Shown here in pieces: positions 1 to 10,563 of a stretch of 64,000 bases of DNA. The notes beneath the pieces are model-generated. The model was given only the letters and a program-made list of their open reading frames with translations, made no database searches and had not been told where the DNA came from. The stretch covers positions 124,001 through 188,000 of the forward strand of contig CANTFL010000921.1 in the NCBI GenBank assembly GCA_947650285.1. The letters are read 5' to 3'. The position numbers and the translations under genes were made by a program. How positions within the stretch are numbered: the first letter of the stretch is position 1; the number at the start of each line of letters is the position of its first letter. Source of the stretch: Hyaloperonospora brassicae. Its lineage: Eukaryota > Oomycota > Peronosporomycetes > Peronosporales > Peronosporaceae.

Positions 1-1355
1 CTTCGTGACGAGTGTCGTTGACGAAGGACCCGATTTTCCAGACGCAGAGCTGCAACCTCCCGCGTGGCGTCCTGCAAGAGCTGCTCCATGACTTTGCTCT
101 CGCACAAGTCCACGTCGGCATCGTAGCTGCGACCCCATCCGGTGCTGCTTTCCCGTTCGCGCTGCTGCTGCTCAAGTACCTGCATGAACTGCTTTTGGAA
201 GTGCTCCAGCGTCTTTGTAGCACGCCCTGCCTCGACGCGCGCGCTTGCTGTGCAGTTCTCTGCTACCTGCAGCTGAGTCGTTGCGCGAGCTTTGCACGCC
301 TCAAGCTTCTGAATGCACTCGTCACAAGCCGACACGCGCGCTCGGAGCTCATTGGTTTCGCCTTCCAATCGTCGCACGGTGCGACGCAACGTGTCTCGTC
401 CCGCTCGCGCACTGTCAAGCTCCTGTGTTTGCTGTTCGGACTGCGCTGTCAAGAGCTCACACTCTTTCCGTGCGCGTAGGATCTCGAGACGCTGTTCGTC
501 GGTCTGCTGTTGCAATTGGGCACTCTCCTGCTCCAGCTCATGTCGGCGGAGCTGCTCCCGTTCACAAACAAGTTCCGACTGCAAACACCGCCGATTGACC
601 GCGTCAAGACGCTGTTCAAGTTGCAGCATACGGACCCCTCGAGTCGCGCACTGTTCGCACGCGTCGGTTGGGTCTACGCCTCTGCACGAGGTAAGTAACA
701 GTATCTGCTGCTGCTGCTGCTCATGGCTGAGTGTTGTCTGTAATCCCGTCGTGCTCCACGACTCGTGGTTGTAGCGCTGCAAGGCCGTCTCCAGAGCAAC
801 GGTCCGGTCGTAGAGCCGCTGCGTCTCTCGCACCGCTTCGTCCCGCTCCAGCTGCACAGTCTCCAAGACGTCCTGCGCACTGTCGAGCTCGTTCCGTGCA
901 GCATCGAGTTCCGCCAGCAGTGCGTTGCCTGCATTTGCAGCCAAGCAGACGTTGCGTTGCTCACTTGCAAGGTCCACCAGCACCCGCGCGAGTTGGTCCT
1001 CCACCCGCTGCTCTCGTGCAGTAGCGTCTCCAGCGTGTTCCGCTTCCGGATCGGTGCTACAGTGACGAACATCGTCTTCGCTCGTCGCACAGTCTGCTCC
1101 TGCCGCAACGTGACAGCGTCTGGAACTCGCGAGGCAACGACCGTCGTCGTCGGTCACGACCACGTCGGTAGTCAATCGACTCGCGTGGTCGAGTGCCGTG
1201 GCCAGTTCTTCGTCGCGTGCGTCGTTGACATCAGTGACTTCGTCCCATCGGTCTCTGCTCGACGAACGTGGTCGGCTTTGCGCACTGCTGCGACTCGTTG
1301 TGGTCGGCGACGACGTGGCAACCCACAACTGATCGGAACTCGCGGTGCAGACCAT
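1..1355 (-). CDS. Coiled-coil protein, 3' part beyond window (partial)
   Basis: On the minus strand one frame is open from position 1 up to a stop codon at 1467-1469. The first ATG in it is at 1355, giving at least 450 residues with no stop at the left edge, so the C-terminus lies outside. From about 1000 downwards the translation is Gln/Glu/Arg/Leu-rich with heptad spacing (for example LARVLVDLASEQRN, LETVQLERDEAVRETQRLYD, LEQRLDAVNRR, RTVRRLEGETNELRARV), a long coiled coil of a structural or cytoskeletal type. The first 120 residues are Ser/Thr/Asp-rich and look disordered. The true start may lie further right: the same frame continues to about 2630 with six stops, and TTAG at 1467 could be a splice acceptor. 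No family recognised. The coiled coil is clear, the 5' end is not. Confidence 0.6.
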   Translation of the reverse strand, partial: MVCTASSDQLWVATSSPTTTSRSSAQSRPRSSSRDRWDEVTDVNDARDEELATALDHASRLTTDVVVTDDDGRCLASSRRCHVAAGADCATSEDDVRHCSTDPEAEHAGDATAREQRVEDQLARVLVDLASEQRNVCLAANAGNALLAELDAARNELDSAQDVLETVQLERDEAVRETQRLYDRTVALETALQRYNHESWSTTGLQTTLSHEQQQQQILLLTSCRGVDPTDACEQCATRGVRMLQLEQRLDAVNRRCLQSELVCEREQLRRHELEQESAQLQQQTDEQRLEILRARKECELLTAQSEQQTQELDSARAGRDTLRRTVRRLEGETNELRARVSACDECIQKLEACKARATTQLQVAENCTASARVEAGRATKTLEHFQKQFMQVLEQQQRERESSTGWGRSYDADVDLCESKVMEQLLQDATREVAALRLENRVLRQRHSSR

Positions 1356-1469
1356 TTGTTTGCAATTGACGACAGCAGAGACTTTGGCCGCAGAAGCGAT
1401 GAACGGACGGATTGCACGGGCGGAACAAGCGCTGCACTGTCGGGCGATGGCGGACACTCGCTGACGCTA

Positions 1470-2660
1470 ATGATGCTGAGGGACGGATGTCGAATGTCGG
1501 TGGGTGGCGTGTCTTTCGCCGCCTCGGGCCAACTTTGTGGGCGATCTACGAACCGGTCGAGCGAAACGTGTCGCCCATTGTGTGTGTAACGTCGTTTGTG
1601 GAGCTCGTGCCCACCGTGCGACACGTGGCGTCGTCTGTGGCGAAAGAAAACGCGGCACTCGGCTGCAGTGTGGCATAGAGGGCCTTCAATGTCCACCAAT
1701 TGACGGAACCGGCAGACGGCGATTGCGACGCGGTCAGCACATTGCCGCAGCTACTTTTCTCGGCGTGGTCGGCCTCCCGATGATTTGAGTCCAATCGTCC
1801 GGACGTAAAGCCTCGGATCGAGTCTCGCGTGACGGTTGCACTGCAGTTTGAAGACGATCGACACGATCGCATGCACAGAAATGTTAGAGCTCGTGTGGAC
1901 AACTGGGCACGACGGCTACGATCTTTTTCAAGTGACGGTCGCTGCTGACTTGGAGTTGTGGCTGATCGTCGCTGGCGAACCGGATGAGGAAAGTAGGTGA
2001 CGATCACGTGCGTGGATAGATGTCGCCGTCAAGAGCAGACGGAGATGCCACTGGCTGAGTGCGCGCACAGTCTGCTTGATGCCGACAGTTCGGTCCCCGC
2101 GCCGCAGCTTCATCACGTCTCGGCGGGAGTTGCTGCTGCTTGGTGATGCAGTCGGGGCGAGCCTCTCGTGCAATTCCCGTGCAAGACACTTGCTCGAGCA
2201 ATGGACACGCACGAAGAAGTTGCAGCGTTCGTACGTTTCGCGGCAGGTGGTTCGGACAAGTGTACCTGTCCGTGCGACTCTCTACTACTGGCCGAACGTT
2301 GACCAGCAATGCAGTCGAGTCCAGTCCCGCACCGAAAGTGTCGAGAGCTGGACGTCTGCACTACAGTGGTGCAGTCAGGATCTGCTGGCGGACAAACGTC
2401 GGTTGCGGTCGACCGACTGACTGCAAGACAGAGCAACCGAAATGAACTGCAGCGAGCAGAGCCCGAGCGTCAGAACGGACCCCGTGTCGTTCCACCGACC
2501 CGGAAGATGCTCTCTCTTGCGGCAACAAGAGACGCTCAAGACGCTGTCCCAGTGCTGCGCATTCGGCACTTGTTTGTCCTGACCAGTTTCGCTGCAACGC
2601 CCGACGCCACCTGAATGCAAAGCAGAGCACCGATCAATCCTGCCGGCGCTCTGTATGGTC
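1470..2660 (-). other. Possible 5' exons of the coiled-coil gene, unresolved
   Basis: This stretch has no single good reading frame. Several minus-strand open stretches (1546-2007, 2004-2309, 2361-2630) contain short Leu/Arg/Gln-rich pieces such as CAALGQRLERLLLPQE and may be upstream exons or a decayed 5' part of the neighbouring coiled-coil gene. No consensus donor (GTRNGT) was found in the 150 bases before 1467, so I could not join them. It could also be non-coding. Confidence 0.25.
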
Positions 2661-2878
2661 ACAAATCACGACCGAAACTCAACGGGAGTAGCAGCAGCAC
2701 CTGAGGGGTCGCAACATAAATTACAATGGCAGCGTATTAACACTAGGACGGCAGCAGCGTGTTGCGCGACGCGTTGACGCAGTAGCTGCAGCTGCTACCG
2801 ACCTCCAGCCCGCGAGCTTCGCCTGGGCGCGCGCTCACGTGCCTCTCAACTCGATGTCTCGTTGCGCTGTCCATTGAG

Positions 2879-4132
2879 TTACGAGACACCCGACGAACGC
2901 ATCAGTCCAGCACTTCGCTCGGCTAGAAATGTCCCACTTGGCACGACCAGGTCCGTGTAGCGGCCAACGCCTGCAGCCTGCACCGCCAGCGCCACGTGCA
3001 GACACCGCAGCCACTCTTTCATCTCGCTCTCCGAGTACGCACTCAGCAGCACGCGCCGCACTTTGCCTCGAATGGCAAAGCGCCACATGGAGGCTTGCGA
3101 GCCGTCAAAGACCGAGTCCCGGGGCATGATCTCGACGCTCTTGGCACTGCACTTGGCCAAGTCAATCTCCCCGCGCTTGCGGCCCCGTTCTTCGCGGTAG
3201 AACGTCATCTTCGTGCTCGTGAGCACGACGTAGCGCACTTTCCAGCCGCCGCTGCGCAGCCCAAAGCCCTGTTTGAACAGCAGCCCCGCCTTGATCACGC
3301 TCCCCCGGGGCACGTTCGCAGCTCGCACCAGACCACTCTCTCGCGACACTGTGAGGCCATTTTCGTCCACGACGAGCGTCCCGGGCAGCCTCGACGGGTC
3401 ACAGATGATCGTGTCAATGTCATTGTCGTCGTCGTCGCTGTCGCATTGCTCCAGTAACGGAATTGGACCCGACACAGGAACTGCCGACATCACTGCAAGT
3501 ACCGACTCGACCCGATCGTGTCGCCGACTCGAGCGGTCCACCGACGTCCCGTCCACTTTGTCCCCCACCTCTTGAGCGTCATCGGCTTCGTCGTCTTCAC
3601 TGTTGTTGCTGCTGCTGTTGTTGTTGTTGTTGCTGTTGTTGTTGTTGCTGCTGTTGGTGCTGATCGGTTGTGCCCGACGGGCCGACGGGAGCTGAAACGT
3701 CACGCGGGACGTGCAGTGGCTCCAGTTGGCCGTAGGCGACTCGCTCTTATCGGAGCTGCTCGTGGTGTCGCTGCTGCTGTCGTCCCATTCGCTCTTATTC
3801 CCCGCGCCGTCGCCTTTTCCACCAGTCGCACGCAGCAGCGGATGTTTACGCCCGCTGGGATGCTGGTGATGTTGCACGTGCGCAGGCAGAAGGTGGGGGT
3901 GGTGGTGCAGCAGCGGTTGCGGCGACATTCGCACGACCCGCGACCCCCGGAACGACAACAGACTCGACCGCGCCAGAAAGTCGCTGTGGTCGCTCTGGGG
4001 CTCCATCATCGCCGGCACTTCCGCGTCGAACGCGGGGCTGCGACTGCTGTAGCTGCAGCGACTCGGGCGCCAGCCGCTCGAGTCGCGTACCGAGCGCGAG
4101 GCCGCGGTCGGCGCCTTTTGTCGGGACGCCAT
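2879..4132 (-). CDS. PH-domain protein with poly-Ser/Asn linker
   Basis: The 417-residue protein starts at the ATG at 4132. The frame extends further upstream, but there the translation looks non-coding. Residues 1-270 are low complexity: a His-rich patch (about 76-97), a Ser/Asp stretch (116-132), an Asn/Ser tract (160-178, encoded by a CAA/TTG triplet repeat) and acidic runs (179-185, 231-240). Residues about 279-386 form a pleckstrin homology domain: KAGLLFKQG opening strand, WKVRYVVL, FYREERGRKRGEIDL, and the C-terminal helix with its conserved Trp (MKEWLRCL, W374). PH domains bind phosphoinositides or proteins and place their host at membranes, so a signalling adaptor is likely. There is no catalytic domain. 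Single exon. It faces away from the Tls1-type gene across about 1.5 kb. Confidence 0.85.
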   Translation of the reverse strand: MASRQKAPTAASRSVRDSSGWRPSRCSYSSRSPAFDAEVPAMMEPQSDHSDFLARSSLLSFRGSRVVRMSPQPLLHHHPHLLPAHVQHHQHPSGRKHPLLRATGGKGDGAGNKSEWDDSSSDTTSSSDKSESPTANWSHCTSRVTFQLPSARRAQPISTNSSNNNNSNNNNNSSSNNSEDDEADDAQEVGDKVDGTSVDRSSRRHDRVESVLAVMSAVPVSGPIPLLEQCDSDDDDNDIDTIICDPSRLPGTLVVDENGLTVSRESGLVRAANVPRGSVIKAGLLFKQGFGLRSGGWKVRYVVLTSTKMTFYREERGRKRGEIDLAKCSAKSVEIMPRDSVFDGSQASMWRFAIRGKVRRVLLSAYSESEMKEWLRCLHVALAVQAAGVGRYTDLVVPSGTFLAERSAGLMRSSGVS

Positions 4133-5631
4133 GTCTTTCGCAAGTGACAGTGTCGCGGGCGACCGCCAAACGGCCATAGAGGCACATGCGATAGCCAGAC
4201 GGCCGGTCGCGGTCGTGCACTCGCACTTAGGGGGAGAACAACCGACTTCCGGACCGATGCCCTGATCGGGCAGACGAGGGGGGACGGGATGTGGCCGTTT
4301 TCTGTGCGCTGGTAATGCGCTGAACGTTTCCGTGCAAAAAGGACGCGCGCCGGCGACGCTCTCTACATGTTGCGCGTAGGTGCGCAGCAGGAACACACGC
4401 GGCTGTTTTCTGTGCGCGAACAGCAGATGAGACCACGCGAGCGATTCGATGCGGCAAGCGGTGGCCACGGGACCCATCTGCTGGGTGCGACGAGGGAGGG
4501 ACCTGTGCAACTTAATATCCTGTCAACACACGTCGTGGCCCGCGGGGCTCCTCCAGAGTGGGCCGAACGCACGTCCTCCGTGATGGTACACGTGCCGCTT
4601 GGATGAGCAACGGGGCCCCGTACTGGTAAGACGTTTGTCGTTTGCGATTAATGATGCGCTCGGCATTGACGATTTGCTATTGTGTTTGCGAGTAGTACGG
4701 CGCGCATCCGTTAAATGTGAACGTGATGTTGGTTGGGGTCGTGGAGCGAGCAGTCGAAGGGGTTGTTCAAACCGACTTGCGCGCTCTGTCGCTCTCTCTC
4801 TCTCTCGCTCCCTCTTGTGCGTTGACTGCACAAGCGACCGACCGAACGTGGCCGATCTATGGCCGTTCCCTCCGACTCCTCTACGAGTGATAGTGTGATT
4901 GCGATCCTCGATGTTCGTTTCTGCGGCCCGCGCGGCTCCGGTAGTGGACCGTGCGTTTAGCCGAGACTCGAACAAGGGACGCGTCTCGAGGCCTTGCAGA
5001 CCGCTCGGCCATCTGTGACAACTTCGGAACGAGGTTAGCCACAAAAAGACGAGATACTGACGGCGTGGTCAACTCACTAGCGGCTGTGCAGTACCCGTCG
5101 CGTCGTTACAACCACTTGAAGGACGGGCACGAGGGGAGTCAATCGCTTGTCGTGTCGCACGCAACGCGTCTCACGTTGTCAGTAGTCATCCGTCACCACC
5201 GCCACTACGTACGCCAACTCCGCCATTGCCAATCCCACTACCACCATCGATCATCCCACGATCGCCACCATAACGGTAAGCCTTCAATGACTGACTCGTA
5301 TCCGTACCGATGTCGATCAACCGATCCAGCAGCGAGCTAAACCTCTATCTATTTATGAATGCGCTGCTCGGCCCGACCGCTCGACCTACACGGTATTAGG
5401 ACGGTTCAAACTGCCGAGCAATCAACTCGGACCTACCGGCCTACACGGTATTAGGACGGTTCAAACTGTCGAGCAATCTACTCAGACCTACCGGCCTACA
5501 CGGTATCAGGACGGACAATCCAGTTGCGCAAGACGCTGACCTGTTTGCGTTGCTTACGGACGCTCTTGGATCGTCGTCTTTTCAGCCAATCCGATGCGCT
5601 CGTTGCACCATAGCACCAAAAAGACCGATCG
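4133..5631. other. Intergenic region between divergent genes
   Basis: This 1.5-kb stretch lies between the starts of the PH-domain gene (minus) and the Tls1-type gene (plus), so it should hold both promoters. It contains a CT-rich run (about 4790-4815) and the 55-bp tandem repeat listed separately. No convincing gene is seen; the open stretches here are short and lack codon structure. Confidence 0.6.
5382..5514. repeat. 55-bp tandem repeat, about 2.4 copies
   Basis: Units begin at 5382, 5437 and 5492 (third copy partial), each opening CG(A/G)CCTACACGGTAT. The second unit differs from the first at only a few positions. It ends about 120 bases before the start codon of the Tls1-type gene, so it lies in its promoter or 5' leader. 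Confidence 0.9.
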
Positions 5632-6729
5632 ATGGACGTGAGCTTCAAGAAGCGGAAGACGAAGAAGAAGACGACGACGGACGGAGCGGTACCGAACAAG
5701 CGACGGCGCAGACCCTCTGACAAGTCACTGGACGACGCACAAGACGCCATCGCAGGCATTGGAGACGAAGCGCAGGACGTGGAGCACGTGCAGCGCCGGA
5801 TCGAAGAGCTCCGCGAGGACCAGCGCCTGCGGCAACAGCTGCTGAAGGCGGAACTGGCCAATCACAGGGCGGAGAAGCCATGGAGTACGCGGCAAAGCGC
5901 GACGCCGAGTGCCACGAGCTCTTATGGTCTCCATGACCCGAAAAAAGACGGCTCGACGTCGCAGAAGCTCTTGTCGCTGCTGGATGGACAGTTTACGGGA
6001 CAGAGTGCGACGACGGACAAGGACCAGCACGAAGAGCTCATGAACCAGTTTATCGACGAGAAACTGTCGCAGATAAAGCAGCAAAAAGGGGGCGCGCTGC
6101 AGAAGGAGCAGCAGCAGCAGCAGATGGACGAGGCCAGTGCAGCTCTCAAGCGTGCTGAAGACCGGCTGTTTGAGCTGCCGGCACACTTGATACCGGACGT
6201 TTCGCGTCAAAACAAGGGGACTGGTGACGGTGACGGTACGGACGGGGGGATGCTCTTGGGCAGTGCAGGCATTGCCGAGGTGGAACTGCCGTCAATGTAC
6301 TCGGAGAAGACAGTTGCCGCAACGAGAAAAGCGCTTGAAAGGAGCCACCGTAGCAGTGGCCCAAAGCTGGATGCGATCGGAGGGATGGTGAACACAGCAC
6401 TGCCTGCCAACTTTAGCGTCGACTTTAATCGACACAGGACCGACTATGTGGCTGAGATGAAGAGTCTGAACCGAGGTACGTGAGACGGTGTTGTTGATGA
6501 CGTGAGTGGTGTCGACGTTGCTGATGCACGTGATGTTGATGGTTGTTTGCAGATGAACAAAGGGAGCGAGGGTTTCACCAAGGTATGTTGCTGAAGGCGT
6601 CCTGATTGAGGTACACATGTTGGTGCTGACGTATGGCGTATGTTATGTGCAGGCAGGAAGAACCAAGCGAGCGATGATCGCGCTGTGTCGCGCTTTCGGA
6701 AGTTTGAGAGCCGCAAGCTGCGACGGTAG
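5632..6729 (+). CDS. C9orf78/Tls1-type spliceosome-associated protein (3 exons)
   Basis: Exons are 5632-6475, 6553-6582 and 6653-6729, joined in phase at GTACGT..TGCAG and GTATGT..TGCAG, giving 316 residues. The family (human C9orf78/HCA59, fission yeast Tls1) associates with the spliceosome and, in yeast, affects telomeric silencing by correct splicing. Support: a basic N-terminus (KKRKTKKK, KRRRRP), a central coiled coil with a Gln run, the family signature EDRLFELP, a later AEVELP, the block LPANFSVDFNRHR, and a basic tail (SRFRKFESRKLRR) that appears only after splicing, as in the human protein's terminal KFKKMNRR. The 30-bp second exon is very short but keeps the frame. Expected location is the nucleus. 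Confidence 0.85.
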
Positions 6730-7857
6730 GGTCGACGCACACAGCGACAGCATGACTGACGGACCGCCATGATTGCCATTATGCTACAGCACTGAGTGTT
6801 GTCGAGCAATAAACAGACGCGGACCGAAGTGTGAACGCGCCTGCTCTGCTTTTTCACAACATGCGAGTGCACTCATTTGTGCTAAGAACTGCTTACGAAC
6901 GAACAGCACATGTCGAGAAGGCATTTGGATCGACAGTCACTGGGCGAGCGGTAGTAAGGAACACAAAAGTTGGATTATCCTCTCGCGTCGTGCGCTTAGA
7001 CGGCCGCAGATGGCCATCGCGTTCGCTGGAAATGGTCGGAACAAATTCGATGGCGTTACTGCAGGCCACGAGCGAATCGCATGTCAAAAAAGCCCTAAGC
7101 GGCCTGAGAGAGCGATGTTCGACGTCTCACTATTCGACACAGAAGAGGCGATCGGCAGCAGCTCACTGCGTCATCTCCGCCAAAGTGGTACCGTTACCAG
7201 CAGAAACAGTGGCGGAATAGCCAAAAGTGGTGGGGGACTAGACCACACATGTCCCGTCTTCGCTTCGTACTTTGATGCTGGCGGATAGAGTGGTCCTAAA
7301 GCTGCCACTATCGCGACTTGGTATGTATCGTAGGCGAAAGCTCAGAATGGAAACCTTATTGTGTCTCTTATTCGGCATATGCAGCTGGCAATGCTGTCTC
7401 TGGGATCGACCGTCATTGTGCAGGGCGCGCAGGAGGTGTCCGCCGCGATGGCAAACGACTGCCAACGTGTTTCGCTACTTTTGTTATCGCTATAGAGAGA
7501 GAGAAACCTGTGGTCGCGCGAAAACATCTGAGGCCATTATTGGTCAGCGATAGAAACGGGCAGCCACCATTTCTTTCTCGCTCGCTCAAGCACTGCCACT
7601 GTCGCGAGGGAAAAGCCGTCCACGATCGATAGAAAGCAGCAACGCCTGCTGCGGCAAACACAGCAATAGAACCGTCCCTAACGCTACTGCATCGACCATA
7701 TCCGCCACTCTAATGGCCCTAAAAAAAAGTGTTCCTCACCCGTGTCGTCGTCTGTCGACTCTATCCTCCCATTCGGCCGACAGCAGGCCATGCACCCTCC
7801 CCCCCGCGCGAGTGACCTCCTCCCGCCCCGACTCAGACCCCGACTCAGACACGCGTC
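6730..7857. other. Intergenic region
   Basis: Lies between two plus-strand genes: terminator of the Tls1-type gene and promoter of the DUF4833 gene. Open stretches up to 171 codons exist (6773-7288) but start or end arbitrarily and show no family features. The last 100 bases are C-rich. No gene seen. Confidence 0.55.
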
Positions 7858-9153
7858 ATGAGCTGGCTCTGGGGCAACGAGACCACAGAGCAGGCGCAGT
7901 TCGTCGTGAGCGCCCTCCAGCACGAACTGGACGAGCGCGAGGGCAAGATCCGGGCGCTGGAGGTGGCGCTCAAGCGGGAGCAGCAGGACCTGACGCGCGT
8001 GCTGGCGGACGAAGTGGCGGCGCTCGAGACGCGGCGGCGCGCGCTGGAGCAGGAGCTCGCGGCCGTGAATGTACTGATTTTAGACAAGAAAGCGCGGCTA
8101 AAAGAAAGCACTCGCGAGGGCAGAAAGCTGAAAAACGCGAAAAAGCCGAGTGGATTAGTTGCCGACACGGCCCAAATAGAAGCGCGGGGGGCTTGTAAAG
8201 AGGGCGAACCGAACCACCGGCTATCAAGGGCGGTGTTTAATACAAAGGACACAGACGGGGCGAACGAAGACAAGCCAAAGGTCGCGGCAGACGATATGAC
8301 GTGAGTGGATATGTGTTGCGACATATCAACTGGGCGGTCGGTCGGTCGGTCGGTCGACCTGTCGTTTCGACATATCGCGCACAAAAAAGCGCGAGCGAGC
8401 AAACAGTGCACGTTTGATACCAACATATTGTGCTGTTGCTGTTGCTGTGGTTGTTGTGACTGTGACTGTGACTGTGTGATGTTTTTTGCAGGTCGGCTGC
8501 TGTCGATGGACGCGACTCGAGACCGGTGCTGCCAATGGATCAGCACTTGAAACGGGTGGCCAAAGATGAGCCAAATGTGGCGTTTATCATCCAACGGAGC
8601 AATGTACGCCAACGAGCACTTGATGACTGACTGTTTTGGATGTAGTAGTGCCGGGAGCGGTGTCTACTGTGGTGGTGTTGAGGTATTGTGAACACGTGGC
8701 TGCGGTCTAACAGCGCAATGTGTGCACTGTCTGCAGAACGCCAACACGGTCGTGTATGCCGGCTGCAAGTCAGCGGGGGGGACGTCGCTGGACCAAACGA
8801 ACCCCATTAAGGTCTACTGGATCATGTTCGAGAAGGAGGGCAACCCACGGGAAGAGCTGAACATGATTGAGCGCACGACAGCGTACGGCGTGACAGCGAA
8901 GCCCCACGAAGTGCCGGGCGAGTTTATGGTCGCGATCGCTTCGTTACGCGATCGTGACTGCGTTTTGCGTCTGGACAAACATGGCAATGTGATGGCTGTG
9001 ACGACAATCGGCGGCAAGAAGGGGATGGTCCTGCGCCGAGTGTTTGTCCAGATGACAACGAGTTGGGGCATCCCGACTGTGGACTATGTTGATATTTTTG
9101 GCGTTGATCCCGAGACGCATGAAGCTGTATACGAGAAGAAGAAGAACAAGTAG
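7858..9153 (+). CDS. Coiled-coil plus DUF4833 protein (3 exons)
   Basis: Exons are 7858-8300, 8492-8603 and 8737-9153 (GTGAGT..TTGCAG, GTACGC..CTGCAG), 323 residues in phase throughout. Residues about 10-90 form a coiled coil (HELDEREGKIRALEVALKRE and following). From about 176 the protein matches DUF4833: NVAFIIQRSNNANTVVYAG, NPIKVYWIMFEKEG, a TAYGVTAK block, KHGNVMAVTTIGGKKGMV, and PTVDYVDIFGVD near the end. DUF4833 is known mostly from bacterial exported proteins and its biochemistry is undescribed. Here it has no signal peptide, so the product is probably cytosolic. The first intron carries a GGTC repeat (8336-8356) and a CTG/TTG-type run. The gene ends 126 bases from the end of the transporter gene that converges on it. 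Confidence 0.8.
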
Positions 9154-9279
9154 AGCGTGATGAACGAGAGCAAAACGAGAGCAGGTCCGTGTTGTTCGTG
9201 TGAAGCTGCAATGCTATTATTGATTTGTTTTCGTTCGACCGAGTGCCACGACGGTAGTGTCTTGATGAAAGCCGTCTGT

Positions 9280-10563
9280 CTACATGGCACGGCGCATCAT
9301 GATGAGGGCTGCAGCGCCCAGCGTAGTGCCCAGCACGCCACGTAGAACGTCTTCCGGCACGTCATGCGTTATGTACTTGGAAGTGCCATACACTGCAAGA
9401 GCCAGCGAGCCGCCAATGCGTGCGGCAGTTGGCAAGTGCACTGACTTTGCCCGCAGATTGAATATCGTCGACGATGCAGCGGTAGGGACGACCGACAGCA
9501 GTGACGTGCCGATGATCGTGGCTTGTGGCATGTCGCTCGCAGCCGTGAGGTACGACGTGATGAGGATCCCTCCTCCCAGTCCACAGAGTCCCGAGATGAA
9601 CCCAGCAGCTGCCCCAGCAAACGCATACTTGACATTCACGGCCGCAAAACCTGTCCAGTCGGCCTGTACGCGGGCCACGTACTGCTTTGACACTGCTGTC
9701 GACAAGTTTGCTGCACTTGATGGGTACACTGCTTTGCTGGACTCCAAAATCGATTGCGTCTTTTCAAGATCCTTTTGCTGCGGGACGAAAAACTGGAGAT
9801 CCAGTGGGTTCTGCCCGTCGCTCCACTTGGGCATATGAGAGCTGTTCTTGAGGAAGATCAGCGGCGAGCACGCGAGCATAGCAGCGCCCACGAGCAGCGA
9901 CAACTTTGGACTGGACAGTCGATGGGCCGTCTGCACGCCGTATTTCGTGGCGAAAATCGCAGGAACGGTCGTGGCCAATGCCAATGGCACGTTGCAAGCA
10001 CCTGACTGAATGTAGTTGTACGCGCCAACTGATGCAGCAATGGCCACGGCGCCTATTGAAGTGCCGTTGATCACTTGTTGGGACAACGACGTGAACTTGG
10101 CCAACACCTATATGGGTACAGAAAACACATTGGCACATGTAGGAAGACGTGAATCCATTGGACAATGTGTCGGGATTTATGATCGGACCAATCGGAAATC
10201 GGTCATACCGGAATCAGAACAATACCTCCGCCAACACCCGTGAGGCCTGAGACGAGACCTGCTACACTGCCTATGTCGTATTATGGTCACACAAAGTGCA
10301 ATACAGTTAGAGAGCAGTGATTGTTTTCCAGTGCAAAATATAGCGATCTCGAGCGTTCGAGCGGCAACGTGGTAAGTAAACTAAATCCGACACAGAGATG
10401 GGACGGCATCTGTCGTACCTGCAGCAACGCCGACTTTCAACGGGACCGCAGCGCTCGCGATCTGCTTCGTCGGACCCGAACACAGTACGCGATGACGGGC
10501 GATACGACGGGGCACGACGTGGCGCGGCTGCACAGCAGAGCGGTAGAGTGGACGTGCCAGCAT
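9280..10563 (-). CDS. TauE/SafE-family membrane transporter, mitochondrial-like presequence (3 exons)
   Basis: Exons on the minus strand are 10563-10419, 10270-10209 and 10107-9280, joined in phase to 344 residues. The last exon alone has no ATG at its start (it opens with GTG), which forced the search for upstream exons. Exon 1 gives an Arg-rich, acid-free N-terminus (MLARPLYRSAVQPRHVVPRR) typical of a mitochondrial presequence. Exon 2 completes the family glycine signature (GSVAGLVSGLTGVGGGIVLI), and it returns in the second repeat as GFISGLCGLGGGILITSY, the internal duplication expected of TauE/SafE (PF01925) sulfite/sulfonate exporters. Several hydrophobic segments follow (for example SLLVGAAMLACSPLIFL). 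A hydrophilic loop separates the halves. Substrate is inferred from the family only. Confidence 0.85.

Noticed and set aside
765..1589. 274-codon plus-strand frame at the left end
   Set aside because: It lies opposite the coiled-coil frame, and its Arg/Ser/Cys-rich translation looks like a shadow.
3463..4147. Plus-strand frames with poly-Cys and poly-Val
   Set aside because: They read the opposite strand of the Asn/Ser codon repeat in the PH-domain gene.
4925..5040. tRNA-like A-box (TGGCCGAGCGGT) and B-box (TTCGAGTC) on the minus strand
   Set aside because: The T-stem and acceptor stem do not pair and there is no room for an anticodon arm; at most a broken tRNA.
5382..5514. CRISPR array
   Set aside because: Units are joined head to tail with no unique spacers, and the genome is eukaryotic.
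9284..9838. 184-codon plus-strand frame
   Set aside because: Antisense to the last exon of the TauE/SafE transporter, which has clear family motifs.
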